The notes: generated from the letters alone by a model not told the origin. Positions 1-7,657 are shown, counted from the stretch's first letter. The stretch: 33,578 nucleotides of DNA from Spirochaetota bacterium (GCA_025457965.1 JALOTJ010000023.1:1-33578); one strand, 5' to 3'. Program-made: numbers and translations.

Positions 1-153
1 ACGGTCTACCTTCCCTCGGAGCTGCTCGGGTACCTCATGGGCAAAAAGCGCGCGCTGATGGGAAAGGGCATGGACATCAAAATCATCGCTATCAGCGAGC
101 CCCTCAAGCGCGTCTTCGACGAGGCGCGGATCAGCGGCTTCCTCGGAGTGTAG
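1..153 (+). CDS. STAS-like (anti-sigma factor antagonist-type) protein, C-terminal fragment
   Basis: An open frame runs in from the left edge and stops at TAG 151-153, giving 50 residues of a truncated protein. The fragment has a helix containing SELLGYLMGKKRALMGKG, then a strand IKIIAISEPLKRVF and a final helix/strand DEARISGFLGV. This order (helix, 'kgidikii.is..l..vf...gl..fl') resembles the last third of STAS domains, which act as phospho-switched partners of anti-sigma kinases. The phosphoacceptor serine lies outside the window, so regulatory competence cannot be judged. The downstream gene is convergent, so this is the last gene of its unit. The STAS reading rests on pattern resemblance only. 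Confidence 0.5.
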   Translation, partial: TVYLPSELLGYLMGKKRALMGKGMDIKIIAISEPLKRVFDEARISGFLGV

Positions 154-178
154 GCGCCGCCCCTTACGGGCGTGCGCG

Positions 179-1756
179 TCAGTTTTTCATCCTTCCCAGC
201 ACCGAATCCAGGTCGATGCCGTAGTTCTCAAAGATGACGTTCCGCGCGAGGTCCCTCTGCAGCAGTGATACGTTGTAATCGACCAGGCTTTTAAGCTCGG
301 CCTGGCGGGCCTGGATGTAGCCGTCCAGCGCCAGTTTAAGCTGGATCGCGCTGTAACGCCCCTGCCCGAATTTTCGGAGCACCCCGTTGTAATAATTCAT
401 CTGGTACTCGCGCGCCTCACTGGTCTGCACGTAGACCCGGTACAGCACCTCGCACTGCTTCACCGCCGAATCGACCTCGTCGCGCACTTCTTTTTCGAGC
501 TTCTGGAGGTCGAGCGCGGCCTTCTGGTAGCTCACCCGGGCGTTACGCATGCGGGAATCGGCCTCGCTGTTCCCCAGCGGATAAGTGACCTCGAAGCCGG
601 CCGAGTACTGACGGTTGACGTCGTTGAAGGTCTTCCCGTATGAGTCCGCGTTGTAATCGACCGTGCCGGCGCCGAGATTTATTTTCAGCGACGGAAGTTC
701 GTTAAGCGCGGCCGCCTGGTACTCGAGCTCGGCGTTCTGCACCAGGGTCCGCTGGTTGGCCAGGTCCGCCCTTTTGAGGAGGGCGTCACTCATGGCCTGT
801 TCGAGGGCTATGTCGGGCGGTTTGGTGCTGAAGGTCTGGCCCAGTTCGAAGTCGATCGTGCCATCGAGGTTCAGTATGCGAAGCACCGCCAGGCGCGCGT
901 CGTAAACGGCCTTGCCGGTGAGGTCGAAATAGTTCTTGCTCTGCAGCACCTTGCCGTTCCAGTCCAGAAGCTCTTCGCGCTCGGCCAGCCCCAGGGCGAG
1001 CTTGCGGCCCATGAGGTTTCGGATATTCGTGGTGCTCTCCAGGTTGATGCGCGTGGTGGCAAGGGTCTCCTCGGCCACGGCCACGTTCCAGTAGCCGACG
1101 AGCGCCTGGACCAGCAGGTTCGAGAGGTACAGTTTCACCGCCCGGCGCCGCATCTCGGCGGCGTTGGCGATCATGCGCTCGTTAAGCCTGTCGTTCTGCC
1201 CGAAGCTGTTCTTGAGTATTTCCTGGCTGAGCTTTACCATCACCGCCGACTGGTAGCCTTCGCCCCCCATGTTGATCGGCCCGAAAGGAGTATCGATCCC
1301 CGCGCCCTTGATATTCTGATACAGCCCGGCGAGACTCAGTTGCAGGGTCGTCCCCGTATTAAACCGCCTCGAAAGCCCCACCTCGTAGTTTTTCTGCGTG
1401 GTCTCCGTCCCCTGGAACGTCGACATCGGGTTCTCGGGCGGGGTTTCGACGACGGCGTAGCCTCCCTTTCCATACGCGTAGGTATCGTACAGGGCCTGGT
1501 ACTTACGGAGGTCGGTATCGGAAGCGCGATATTCCAGGAAGGCCTTCTTTATGTCCAGGTTCTGCATTAACAGGTACTGTAAAACCCTGTCGAGTGTCAG
1601 CTTGAGCTTTTCGTCTTTCTTAATCTGTCCGGCCAGGCCCTCCCCTTCCCGCAGGGAGGTCTTCTCCACGGGAGATTCGGACTCCTGACCGTAAAGGGGC
1701 GAAATTACGAGCAGTGCGAGCAGAACGGCACCGAGTCCATACGTCGAGCAGCGCAT
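179..1756 (-). CDS. TolC-family outer membrane efflux/secretion protein
   Basis: This codes for about 525 residues. The first 24 form a signal peptide (MRCSTYGLGAVLLALLVISP then LYGQ). The rest is the long alpha-helical repeat pattern of the OEP/TolC family, with two similar halves rich in 'A..dL..a...l..A...y' helices. It ends with the typical 'Y..G...ai.l..A...y..a..e...al..Yn.a...L' segment. TolC proteins trimerise into a channel-tunnel across the outer membrane and periplasm for RND/MFS efflux or type I secretion. The start is ATG at 1756 because GGAGG lies five bases upstream; an in-frame GTG at 1768 lies in front of that ribosome site. No membrane-fusion or pump gene is visible beside it, so its partner must lie elsewhere. 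Length is normal for the family. Confidence 0.85.
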   Translation of the reverse strand: MRCSTYGLGAVLLALLVISPLYGQESESPVEKTSLREGEGLAGQIKKDEKLKLTLDRVLQYLLMQNLDIKKAFLEYRASDTDLRKYQALYDTYAYGKGGYAVVETPPENPMSTFQGTETTQKNYEVGLSRRFNTGTTLQLSLAGLYQNIKGAGIDTPFGPINMGGEGYQSAVMVKLSQEILKNSFGQNDRLNERMIANAAEMRRRAVKLYLSNLLVQALVGYWNVAVAEETLATTRINLESTTNIRNLMGRKLALGLAEREELLDWNGKVLQSKNYFDLTGKAVYDARLAVLRILNLDGTIDFELGQTFSTKPPDIALEQAMSDALLKRADLANQRTLVQNAELEYQAAALNELPSLKINLGAGTVDYNADSYGKTFNDVNRQYSAGFEVTYPLGNSEADSRMRNARVSYQKAALDLQKLEKEVRDEVDSAVKQCEVLYRVYVQTSEAREYQMNYYNGVLRKFGQGRYSAIQLKLALDGYIQARQAELKSLVDYNVSLLQRDLARNVIFENYGIDLDSVLGRMKN

Positions 1757-2066
1757 CGGATCCTCCACACGGGGAAGTGCGCAGCGGCCTTCCCCTTTCG
1801 TCAGGCTGGTTCACCACCGCGCCGGTCGGCGCGCAAATGGTCATGATGAATTCAAAATATGTTCATAGACGCCCGCCCCTGTCAATTGTAAAAGGCGGCA
1901 ACGAATGGAAAGATGAAAGATCATACCGTCCATGGTAGATGATGTCACTGAAACGCCTGGACCCGTGGTCGTCGCGTTCATTAAGTTTTGGAATTTCCAC
2001 CACCCTGACCTGTTCGAAAAGATTGACTTTAGGCCGTGGAGAGGGAATTATCGCCGCAGGGAATAC
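1757..2066. other. Intergenic region between divergent tolC-like and transglycosylase genes
   Basis: This 310-bp divergent spacer contains a good minus-strand promoter for the TolC-family gene (listed separately). It also has a possible plus-strand promoter for the transglycosylase: TTGACT at 2023-2028, a 17-bp spacer and AATTAT at 2046-2051. The plus promoter would start transcription almost at the ribosome-binding site, so it is doubtful. An open frame extends upstream of the transglycosylase start to 1932, but its translation does not look protein-like and it precedes the signal peptide. I see nothing else here. Confidence 0.5.
1856..1885 (-). promoter_or_regulatory. Candidate sigma70-type promoter for the TolC-family gene
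   Basis: Read on the minus strand, TTGACA (1885-1880) is followed by an 18-bp spacer and CATATT (1861-1856). The -35 is a perfect consensus match and the -10 matches 4 of 6. The predicted start lies about 90 bases ahead of the ATG at 1756. Confidence 0.5.
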
Positions 2067-2699
2067 ATGATGATACGCTCACGCCTGACACCATTGACGT
2101 TATCGCTAACCGTCTTTATGTGCGTTTTAGTACCCGGTCCGGCGGCGCGCGCGAAGACCCTCGATCCCGATACGATACACCTTTCGGGCGGCGCGACGCC
2201 AAACCCGAGGGAAAGGACCGTATTCAAAAGTCCTCACATTCCGTTTATAGAAAAAATCGCCGCCGAGGAAGGCGTGGACGGCTACCTGGTCCAGTGCATC
2301 GTCAAGGTCGAATCGGATTTCAACGCGGGCGCGGTGTCGGTCGCCGGCGCGGCGGGCCTCATGCAGATCATGCTCGACGTCGCGCGCGCCTACGGAGTAA
2401 GCGACCCGTTCGATCCGCAGCAGAACCTCCGGGCCGGCGTTCGCCACTTCAAGTCGCTGCTTTCCACATTCAATGGCGACGTCACGCTCGCGCTGGCGGC
2501 CTATCATGCGGGCGCCGGCAGGGTGAAACGGCACAAGGCGGTGCCCCCGATTAAATCGACCGTTGACTATGTGGCGAGGGTGCTGCGGTACTATCGCGGG
2601 ACCGGCCCGGGAGCCAGCCCGGGGGAAATTGAACAGAAGGTGCGGCGGCTTTACAAACGGATCGCGCCCGACGGGACAATCGAAATTTACGACAGGTGA
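2067..2699 (+). CDS. Lytic transglycosylase, SLT domain (exported)
   Basis: About 210 residues. An N-terminal signal peptide (MMIRSRLTPLTLSLTVFMCV, ending near PAARA, residues 1-29) precedes a linker and a single SLT domain at roughly residues 58-170. The family motifs are visible: the catalytic glutamate in VESDFNAGAVS (E82), GLMQIM, and AAYHAGAGRV in place of the usual AYNAG. Such enzymes cleave the MurNAc-GlcNAc bond of peptidoglycan with formation of 1,6-anhydroMurNAc. The start is ATG 2067 (or 2070) because AGGGA lies just upstream and the signal peptide begins there. The stop codon abuts the stop of the convergent fliG gene. Whether it helps flagellar assembly or general wall turnover cannot be told. 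Confidence 0.88.
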   Translation: MMIRSRLTPLTLSLTVFMCVLVPGPAARAKTLDPDTIHLSGGATPNPRERTVFKSPHIPFIEKIAAEEGVDGYLVQCIVKVESDFNAGAVSVAGAAGLMQIMLDVARAYGVSDPFDPQQNLRAGVRHFKSLLSTFNGDVTLALAAYHAGAGRVKRHKAVPPIKSTVDYVARVLRYYRGTGPGASPGEIEQKVRRLYKRIAPDGTIEIYDR

Positions 2700-3716
2700 T
2701 CACTCCACGTACTTTTCCTTCTCCTTGCGGATGCTGATCGTGCCTTCCAGGTCGAGCCGCCTCATATGGTCGACGATGTAGTCGCGTGCCTCCTGAATGT
2801 CGCTCAATCGCTGCGCGCCCAGCGCGTCGATCTCGCCCAGGATGTCGGTGGCGCGGTTTCGGCTCATGTTGCGCAGAAACTTGAATCGCACCTCGTCGCC
2901 GGCGCCCTTGAGCGCCATGGCGATGAGCCGTTCGTCGTGGAGCTCGTCGATGAGAGCGCGCATCTCCTGGTTGCTGAGGTTGGCGATGTTCTCGAAGGTG
3001 AAGATGCGCTCGCGGATCTCCTGCGATATTTCGGGCATCGATCCGTCGAAGTGGTCCATGAGCTTCTTTTCCTGGTCGCCGCTCATGTGCCCCAGGATGC
3101 TTACCAGTGCGTCCACCCCGCCGGCCGCTTCGAAGCTCCTGCCCGACTGCTGCAGTTTCTCGTATTTTTTCCGTATAACGCGAGCGATCTCAAGCACCGC
3201 GTCGGGCGAGGTCTTTTCCATGCGCGCCATGCGCAGGGCCGCCTCCTTGGCGTCACCGGGGGGAAGGAGCTGCAGCACCTCGGCCGCCTTGGACGCGGGA
3301 AGGTACGCGAGCGTTATCGCGATGGTCTGGGGGTGCTCGTTCTGAATGAATGAAAAGAGCGTTTCCGACTCGATCCCGGCGAGGAACTCGAAGCCCTTCT
3401 CGAGGTTCTGCCGCGTGAGTTTCTTTAAAATGCCCGCGGCCTTTTCCTCGCCGAACGAGGCGACCAGAAGCTCCCTGGCCACGTTTTCTCCGCCCTGCAG
3501 GTTTTTCCGCCGCTTGCGCAGGCCGATGAGGAACTCGCCGATGAGGTCCTCGCGCTCGTGCACGGTAAGCCTCTCGACGACGGCGATCTCGCGGCTTATG
3601 CGCTGAATGCTGTCCTCGTCGAGGTGCTTCATTATCTCGGCCGCCGCCGCGGGCCCGAGCGCCACCATGAGCGCGGCCGCCCTCTCGGTGCCGGTCATTT
3701 CATCGATGGATTTCAT
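2700..3716 (-). CDS. fliG: Flagellar motor switch protein FliG (somewhat divergent)
   Basis: Its 338 residues are the standard FliG length. FliG sits on the cytoplasmic face of the flagellar MS ring and meets the stator to produce torque. The N-terminal domain starts at 'TGTERAAALMVALG'. The middle domain has the EHPQ motif at residues 127-130, and the GG linker is at 199-200. The C-terminal domain carries ALKGA (K270), FLRNMSRNRA (R288), E295 and R303, which align with E. coli K264, R281, D288 and R297. The usual LDDRSIQ is replaced by LSNQEMR and GPVR by GAQR, so this may be one of two or more FliG paralogues. The ATG (3716-3714) overlaps the upstream stop as ATGA, indicating translational coupling to the RnfB-like gene. 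No clear ribosome site of its own is present. Confidence 0.9.
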   Translation of the reverse strand: MKSIDEMTGTERAAALMVALGPAAAAEIMKHLDEDSIQRISREIAVVERLTVHEREDLIGEFLIGLRKRRKNLQGGENVARELLVASFGEEKAAGILKKLTRQNLEKGFEFLAGIESETLFSFIQNEHPQTIAITLAYLPASKAAEVLQLLPPGDAKEAALRMARMEKTSPDAVLEIARVIRKKYEKLQQSGRSFEAAGGVDALVSILGHMSGDQEKKLMDHFDGSMPEISQEIRERIFTFENIANLSNQEMRALIDELHDERLIAMALKGAGDEVRFKFLRNMSRNRATDILGEIDALGAQRLSDIQEARDYIVDHMRRLDLEGTISIRKEKEKYVE

Positions 3717-4564
3717 CCCGCTACTACGGGCACCTTCGTGAATTCTATCACCTTCTGCGGGCACACCTCGGCGCACTTGCCGCAGTTGATGCACAACGTG
3801 TAATCTATATCGGCGAGGAAGTTCGACATGGTTATGGCCGTCTCCACTTCCGGATTCTCGGCGAAGACCTCCTTGCAGGCCTTCACACAGCGGTTGCACG
3901 CGATGCAGCCGACCGAACAGCCCTTTTTCATGACGGGGGCCTTCTCGGTGTTACGGCATATCACATGCACATCGAAACCGGAGTCGACGAGGCTGATGAT
4001 GTCTCGCGGGCAGGCGGCCACGCAATTGCCGCACCCCGTGCAGAGTTCGCGGCTTATTACCGGCAGGCCCGTATCGCTCATATGGATCGCTCCGAACGGG
4101 CAGGCGATCATACAGTCCTCCAAACCCAGGCAGCCGTACGCGCAGGTCTTGAATCCCTCGCGAATCTGCTGGGCCGCGGCGCAGCTCCTGGGGCCGTTGT
4201 AATCGAAGCGGTTATTCGCGACGTCGCCCCCCCCCTGGCAGTGGACGCGCGCGATTTTAGGGCGCAGCGCCTCGGCCTTGATGTCCATTATGCGGGATAT
4301 CTTCTCCACGGCGTCGGCACCGCCCACCATGCACAGGTTTATCGGGGCGGAGCCCTCGAGTATCTTCATGGCGTAGCCAGAGCATCCGGGGAAGCCGCAG
4401 GCGCCACAGTTGGCCCCCGGCAGGGCCTCGGCTATGTAGCCCAGCCGCGGGTCCCGCTCCACGTGCAGTTTGATCTTGGCATAAGAGAGGATCACCCCGA
4501 ACGCCGCTCCAAGCGCCGTTATGCTGAGGATCGAGGAAACCGAAGGGAATACCATATCAAGCAT
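3713..4564 (-). CDS. rnfB: RnfB-like membrane-anchored polyferredoxin
   Basis: 283 residues. Residues 5-30 form one membrane helix. A Fe4S domain follows with Cys53, Cys56, Cys61 and Cys78 (the ANCGACGFPGC signature). Four ferredoxin-type cysteine clusters come next: C141/145/151/155, C175/178/181/185, C216-C230 and C258/261/264/268. In the Rnf complex RnfB accepts electrons from ferredoxin and passes them to membrane flavoproteins, coupling ferredoxin:NAD+ oxidoreduction to ion transport. Start ATG 4564 has GGAG six bases upstream. None of rnfC, D, G, E or A is visible; instead the stop overlaps the fliG start by four bases. It could be a stand-alone RnfB homologue serving another oxidoreductase. 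Family assignment is firm, and participation in a full Rnf complex is unproven. Confidence 0.85.
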   Translation of the reverse strand: MLDMVFPSVSSILSITALGAAFGVILSYAKIKLHVERDPRLGYIAEALPGANCGACGFPGCSGYAMKILEGSAPINLCMVGGADAVEKISRIMDIKAEALRPKIARVHCQGGGDVANNRFDYNGPRSCAAAQQIREGFKTCAYGCLGLEDCMIACPFGAIHMSDTGLPVISRELCTGCGNCVAACPRDIISLVDSGFDVHVICRNTEKAPVMKKGCSVGCIACNRCVKACKEVFAENPEVETAITMSNFLADIDYTLCINCGKCAEVCPQKVIEFTKVPVVAG

Positions 4565-4970
4565 CGTTCACTCCAGGTCGGTTGTAGTTCAAGGGTCCGA
4601 AGGAGCGCCGGAAGAACGCTGTGCCGCACGCTTTTCGCCCGCGGCCCGGGTTTCATCCAAGGCGACGACACCCCCGTGGTGACAGTATAGCTACTCCCGG
4701 TCGAAAATTCTGTCAATACATTTACCCTGTTGCATAACCGGGCGGTACCGGGGAGTCCCCCCGCCGCAGGCGGGGGCACTCCCCGGTACTGTAAAAATGC
4801 GCAGCAAGTCCATGCGGCGAAGCGTGATAATTGTCCAATTTTTCGACAGGAGATCAATTAATACTTGATATAATGCCGATACTTCCGGTATACCATGAGC
4901 GCGGTTATGGCGCAGGCGGGCCGCGGATTTCCGGGCCGAGCGCCGACTTCATTAAAACGGTGTCGATTCG
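4565..4970. other. Divergent intergenic region between rnfB-like and HATPase genes
   Basis: This 406-bp spacer holds no convincing gene. On the minus strand, TTGACA (4716-4711) is followed by TATACT (4689-4684) with an overlong 21-bp spacer, a poor candidate promoter for rnfB-fliG. On the plus strand TATAAT occurs at 4869-4874, with only a weak TCGACA 20 bp ahead, as a candidate promoter for the HATPase gene. A long GC-rich hairpin lies in the middle and is listed separately. Confidence 0.5.
4745..4789. repeat. Long GC-rich inverted repeat (about 20-bp stem, 3-nt loop)
   Basis: The outer arms 4745-4756 (GTACCGGGGAGT) and 4778-4789 (ACTCCCCGGTAC) are perfect reverse complements. After one C/C mismatch (4757/4777) the pairing continues with CCCCCGCC (4758-4765) against GGCGGGGG (4769-4776), leaving a GCA loop. 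Neither side has a T tract and it lies upstream of both flanking genes, so it is not an ordinary terminator. A REP/BIME-like dispersed palindrome or a protein-binding site are alternatives. Confidence 0.8.
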
Positions 4971-5624
4971 ATGGAACTGCTTTTAGATAAAAAGAATATC
5001 CAGCCAGAGCTGATAAACGCCATCAACCAGGGTAGCGACGTCGTTTTCATCGCCTACTCCATGATCGAAACCACCGAGGAGCAAATCAAGTTCTCCCTCG
5101 CCCGCATCCTCGAAAAATACGGTAAAGAAGAGTACCTCACGCCGATCTTCTCCTGCATCAAGGAGCTCACCTCAAACGCGACCAAGGCGAACGCCAAACG
5201 CCTCCTCCTCGAGGAGGGGATCATTACGGAGACCGACGACATTATCGAAATCGTGCGCAAGCTCCGCTTGATCCTCAACGAGGAAGCGCTCCTGGAGTAC
5301 GGCATCAAGTCCAAGCTCAGCCGCCTTTCCACCAGGACCTATTTCAAGATGCAGGGAAACCGGCTCGTAATAGAGGTCATCAATAATCTGCCGCTTGCCA
5401 AGAGGGATCTGGCGAGGATCAACGAACGCATCGAGATGTCGTCGAAATACGACAGCATCGCCGAGTTCTATCTTGAGAATCCGGACCCGGCCGCCGAGGG
5501 CATGGGGCTCGGGCTTTCAATGGTTGTTATGCTGTTAAAGAGCATCAACATAAGCTACAAGAGCTTCTCGGTAACCACCGACGGGCGCAACAAGACCCGC
5601 GCGCGCATCACGATTCCGCTTTGA
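4971..5624 (+). CDS. Stand-alone histidine-kinase-like ATPase-fold protein without a DHp domain
   Basis: 217 residues. The first 58 are helical and resemble no family I can name. The rest looks like a GHKL/HATPase_c fold: an N-box at IKELTSNATKAN (E65, N69, K72) and a glycine-rich ATP-lid box EGMGLGLSMV (G177, G179, G181). There is no H-box for histidine phosphorylation, and the position of the G1 box (DxGxG) reads VINNLPLAKRD. It may therefore bind nucleotide weakly or act as a signalling scaffold or anti-sigma-like factor. Start ATG 4971 lacks a clear Shine-Dalgarno. It is divergent from rnfB-fliG and its last 17 bases overlap the 3' end of the convergent tetR-type gene. The function is unknown. 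Confidence 0.7.
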   Translation: MELLLDKKNIQPELINAINQGSDVVFIAYSMIETTEEQIKFSLARILEKYGKEEYLTPIFSCIKELTSNATKANAKRLLLEEGIITETDDIIEIVRKLRLILNEEALLEYGIKSKLSRLSTRTYFKMQGNRLVIEVINNLPLAKRDLARINERIEMSSKYDSIAEFYLENPDPAAEGMGLGLSMVVMLLKSINISYKSFSVTTDGRNKTRARITIPL

Positions 5625-6231
5625 TATTGCACCGCTTTCTCAGATAGGCCGTCACCATGGAAAGGCAGGCCCTGGTAATGTGGTCGATGTTGCAGCCGGA
5701 ATTGTCGAATGTCCACTGGATGGCGACGTTCATGACCATGGAAACGATAAGCCGCGCAACGTTCGCCGAATCCACCGCGACGAACTCCCCGCTCTCAACG
5801 CCAAGGTCGATTATCTTCCTCACCTCGTCGCAGATGATCCCGTATATCTTGCCGTTGATGTTTTTCACGCGCTCGTTCGTTGAAACCTGCGCCCAGAAAT
5901 CCACCATGACGGTATAGACCGACGGGTGCCGTTTCGCCGTCACGATGAATGCTATTATTATGGCCTTGAGCTTCTTTTCGGCGGTGCGGTAGCGCTGCGA
6001 ACGCCGAACGATGGTCTCCTCGATCTGCCGGTAGATGACCTCGAGAAGGTGTATCAGGATGTCTTCCTTTGTCTTGAAATAATGGAGGACCCCCCCCTTG
6101 GAGAGGCCGGCGCGGTTGGCGATGTCCTCGATGGTAAAGTTGTTGTACCCCCGCGACGCGATCACCTCGAATGCGGCCTGGACTATCTGTGTCTTTCTCT
6201 TTTCCTCTTTTTCGATGTTCCGTGTGGCCAT
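5608..6231 (-). CDS. TetR/AcrR-family transcriptional regulator
   Basis: 207 residues. The N-terminal TetR helix-turn-helix is plain: 'QIVQAAFEVIASRGYNNFTI' followed by EDIANRAGLSKGGVLHYFKTKEDIL, at about residues 15-62. The C-terminal two thirds form the all-helical ligand/dimer domain, with 'HPSVYTVMVDFWAQ' and 'VARLIVSMVMNVAIQWTFD'. These proteins are dimeric repressors released by small molecules. The start is ATG 6231, 13 nt after the stop of the radical SAM gene, with GGGA upstream; an in-frame extension to 6291 lies inside that gene. As the last gene of a co-directional run it may be transcribed with the genes before it. Its operator and ligand are not evident. The 3' end overlaps the convergent HATPase gene. 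Confidence 0.9.
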   Translation of the reverse strand: MATRNIEKEEKRKTQIVQAAFEVIASRGYNNFTIEDIANRAGLSKGGVLHYFKTKEDILIHLLEVIYRQIEETIVRRSQRYRTAEKKLKAIIIAFIVTAKRHPSVYTVMVDFWAQVSTNERVKNINGKIYGIICDEVRKIIDLGVESGEFVAVDSANVARLIVSMVMNVAIQWTFDNSGCNIDHITRACLSMVTAYLRKRCNIKAES

Positions 6232-6244
6232 TGGGTGTCCCGCT

Positions 6245-7189
6245 TCAGTCCCTCTTTTTAATCGAATAGAACGTGCCGCGCCGAAGCTCATTCACCTCGA
6301 GGAGCCCTTTCGACGAGAGACCGGCAATCACTGTTTCCACCTCGCCGGCGGAGGCGCCCAGCGCCCTGCAAAGGTCGTCGATCGTCGACGGCCGACGCTC
6401 TATGGTGGCGGTGACGGCCATGGTGAGATCGCTCTTCTTTCGAGCCAACTCCATATCGCCCCTGGTCCCCGGTTTACCTATAATGTCCACGGCAAAGCCC
6501 TGAAAAAAGCCTTTTATCCGCTCGAGGCCTTCGGCGGAAAGCGGCTCCACCCATTTTTCCGCGCCCGGCCGGTCGAGCGAATTTATCTGGACCCTTTCGG
6601 GCCGTATGCGACCGCATGCCTCCGCGAGGAGCCTGAGCTCCGCGTCGGTGTCGTTGACGCCCGGCACGATGAAAATTTCGAGGAGGAGCTTCCCGGCGAA
6701 CTCGTCCCGAAGCCCGACCAGGCCGTCCATGAGGCGCTTCGCTGTAACGCCGGGGGCGGGCCTGGCGATTTTTTTAAACGCATCCTCGCTCACCGCATCG
6801 AGAGAGGGAACGATGATGTCGGCACGCAGAAGCGATCGGCGTACGGCTTCGCGCCACAGCAGCGTTCCATTGGTAAGCACGACAACCGTATACCCGGGAA
6901 ACTCGTCCTTGATCACGTCAATGATCCGGCCGATACCGCTGTGCAGTGTAGGCTCCCCGGAACCGGAAAAGGTTATCGCGTCCAGCCGCGGCAGGGAATC
7001 CAGGTACATCCGCAGCTCGGCGATCACCTCGTCGGTGGACGCAAACTCCGCCGGGGAGGTGGTAAGTTTGCTCGTCTTCCCGCATTCGCAGTAAACGCAG
7101 TTGAGCGAGCAGGTTTTGAAGGGCACCAGGTCTATGCCGAGCGATATGCCAAGCCTGCGCGAATTGACCGGCCCGAAGAGATGTTTCAT
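6245..7189 (-). CDS. Radical SAM protein (FGPVxSRRLG family) with C-terminal winged helix
   Basis: About 314 residues. The N-terminus 'MKHLFGPVNSRRLGISLGID' is the hallmark of a radical SAM family (COG0731-like) of unclear role. The CxxxCxxC motif that binds the SAM-cleaving 4Fe-4S cluster is CSLNCVYC (C27, C31, C34). GSGEPTLH and LTNGTLL follow as expected for the TIM barrel. The last 70 residues look like a winged helix ('TIDDLCRALGASAGEVETVI'), suggesting nucleic-acid binding or an autoregulatory domain. ATG 7189 is preferred over an in-frame GTG at 7201 because it matches the family's normal N-terminus; neither has a strong ribosome site. It lies 24 nt after the cNMP-binding gene and just ahead of the tetR-type gene. 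The substrate is unknown. Confidence 0.83.
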   Translation of the reverse strand: MKHLFGPVNSRRLGISLGIDLVPFKTCSLNCVYCECGKTSKLTTSPAEFASTDEVIAELRMYLDSLPRLDAITFSGSGEPTLHSGIGRIIDVIKDEFPGYTVVVLTNGTLLWREAVRRSLLRADIIVPSLDAVSEDAFKKIARPAPGVTAKRLMDGLVGLRDEFAGKLLLEIFIVPGVNDTDAELRLLAEACGRIRPERVQINSLDRPGAEKWVEPLSAEGLERIKGFFQGFAVDIIGKPGTRGDMELARKKSDLTMAVTATIERRPSTIDDLCRALGASAGEVETVIAGLSSKGLLEVNELRRGTFYSIKKRD

Positions 7190-7213
7190 CACGAGCTTCA
7201 CAGCGATTTGCCG

Positions 7214-7606
7214 CTACTTGCCCATTAATTCCACACGGTTAAGCTCACTGATCTTGCCGATGAGGATCTCGTCGGTCTTCGCCAGTCGCTGGGCGAGTAT
7301 GTGCACCATCTTGGCGGCGAAGGACGGGTTCTTCACCAGGAAGGCCTTGAGGTCCTGAAGATTGTCGAGATAGGCGACCGTTACCTCCCCCAGCGCGACC
7401 GCGTTTGCGCTCCTCGGCGAGCTGTTGAAGAGCGATATCTCGCCAAAGAAATCGCCCCGCTTAAGGGTGGCCACCCGTATGGTGTTCTTACCATCGCTCA
7501 GGGATATCCCCACCGGGCCCTCCAGGATGATATACATCCGCTGCTCGACCTTACCCGCCTCGATGATCTTTTCTCCGGCATGGTAACGCAACACGCGACC
7601 GGCCAT
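7214..7606 (-). CDS. Single-domain cyclic nucleotide-binding (CRP-like cNMP) protein
   Basis: 130 residues with one cNMP-binding beta-roll. It contains 'GEKIIEAGKVEQRMYIILEG' near the start and the phosphate-binding cassette GDFFGEISLFNSSPRSANA, with the conserved glutamate (E56) and arginine (R65) that contact cyclic nucleotide. Helices at the C-terminus end the protein and no DNA-binding domain follows, so it is not a CRP-type transcription factor. It probably acts through protein contact. ATG 7606 has a strong GGAGG three bases upstream. It lies 51 nt after the DUF3352-like gene and 24 nt before the radical SAM gene. The ligand (cAMP, cGMP or none) cannot be decided. Confidence 0.85.
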   Translation of the reverse strand: MAGRVLRYHAGEKIIEAGKVEQRMYIILEGPVGISLSDGKNTIRVATLKRGDFFGEISLFNSSPRSANAVALGEVTVAYLDNLQDLKAFLVKNPSFAAKMVHILAQRLAKTDEILIGKISELNRVELMGK

Positions 7607-7657
7607 ATTCCTCCTTCCCCGTTACCCGGTTTTCCTCTCTGATGAAATTAAGGATCC

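Noticed and set aside
1932-2066. N-terminal extension of the transglycosylase
   Set aside because: It would place 45 unlikely residues ahead of a clear signal peptide; the ribosome site supports the start at 2067.
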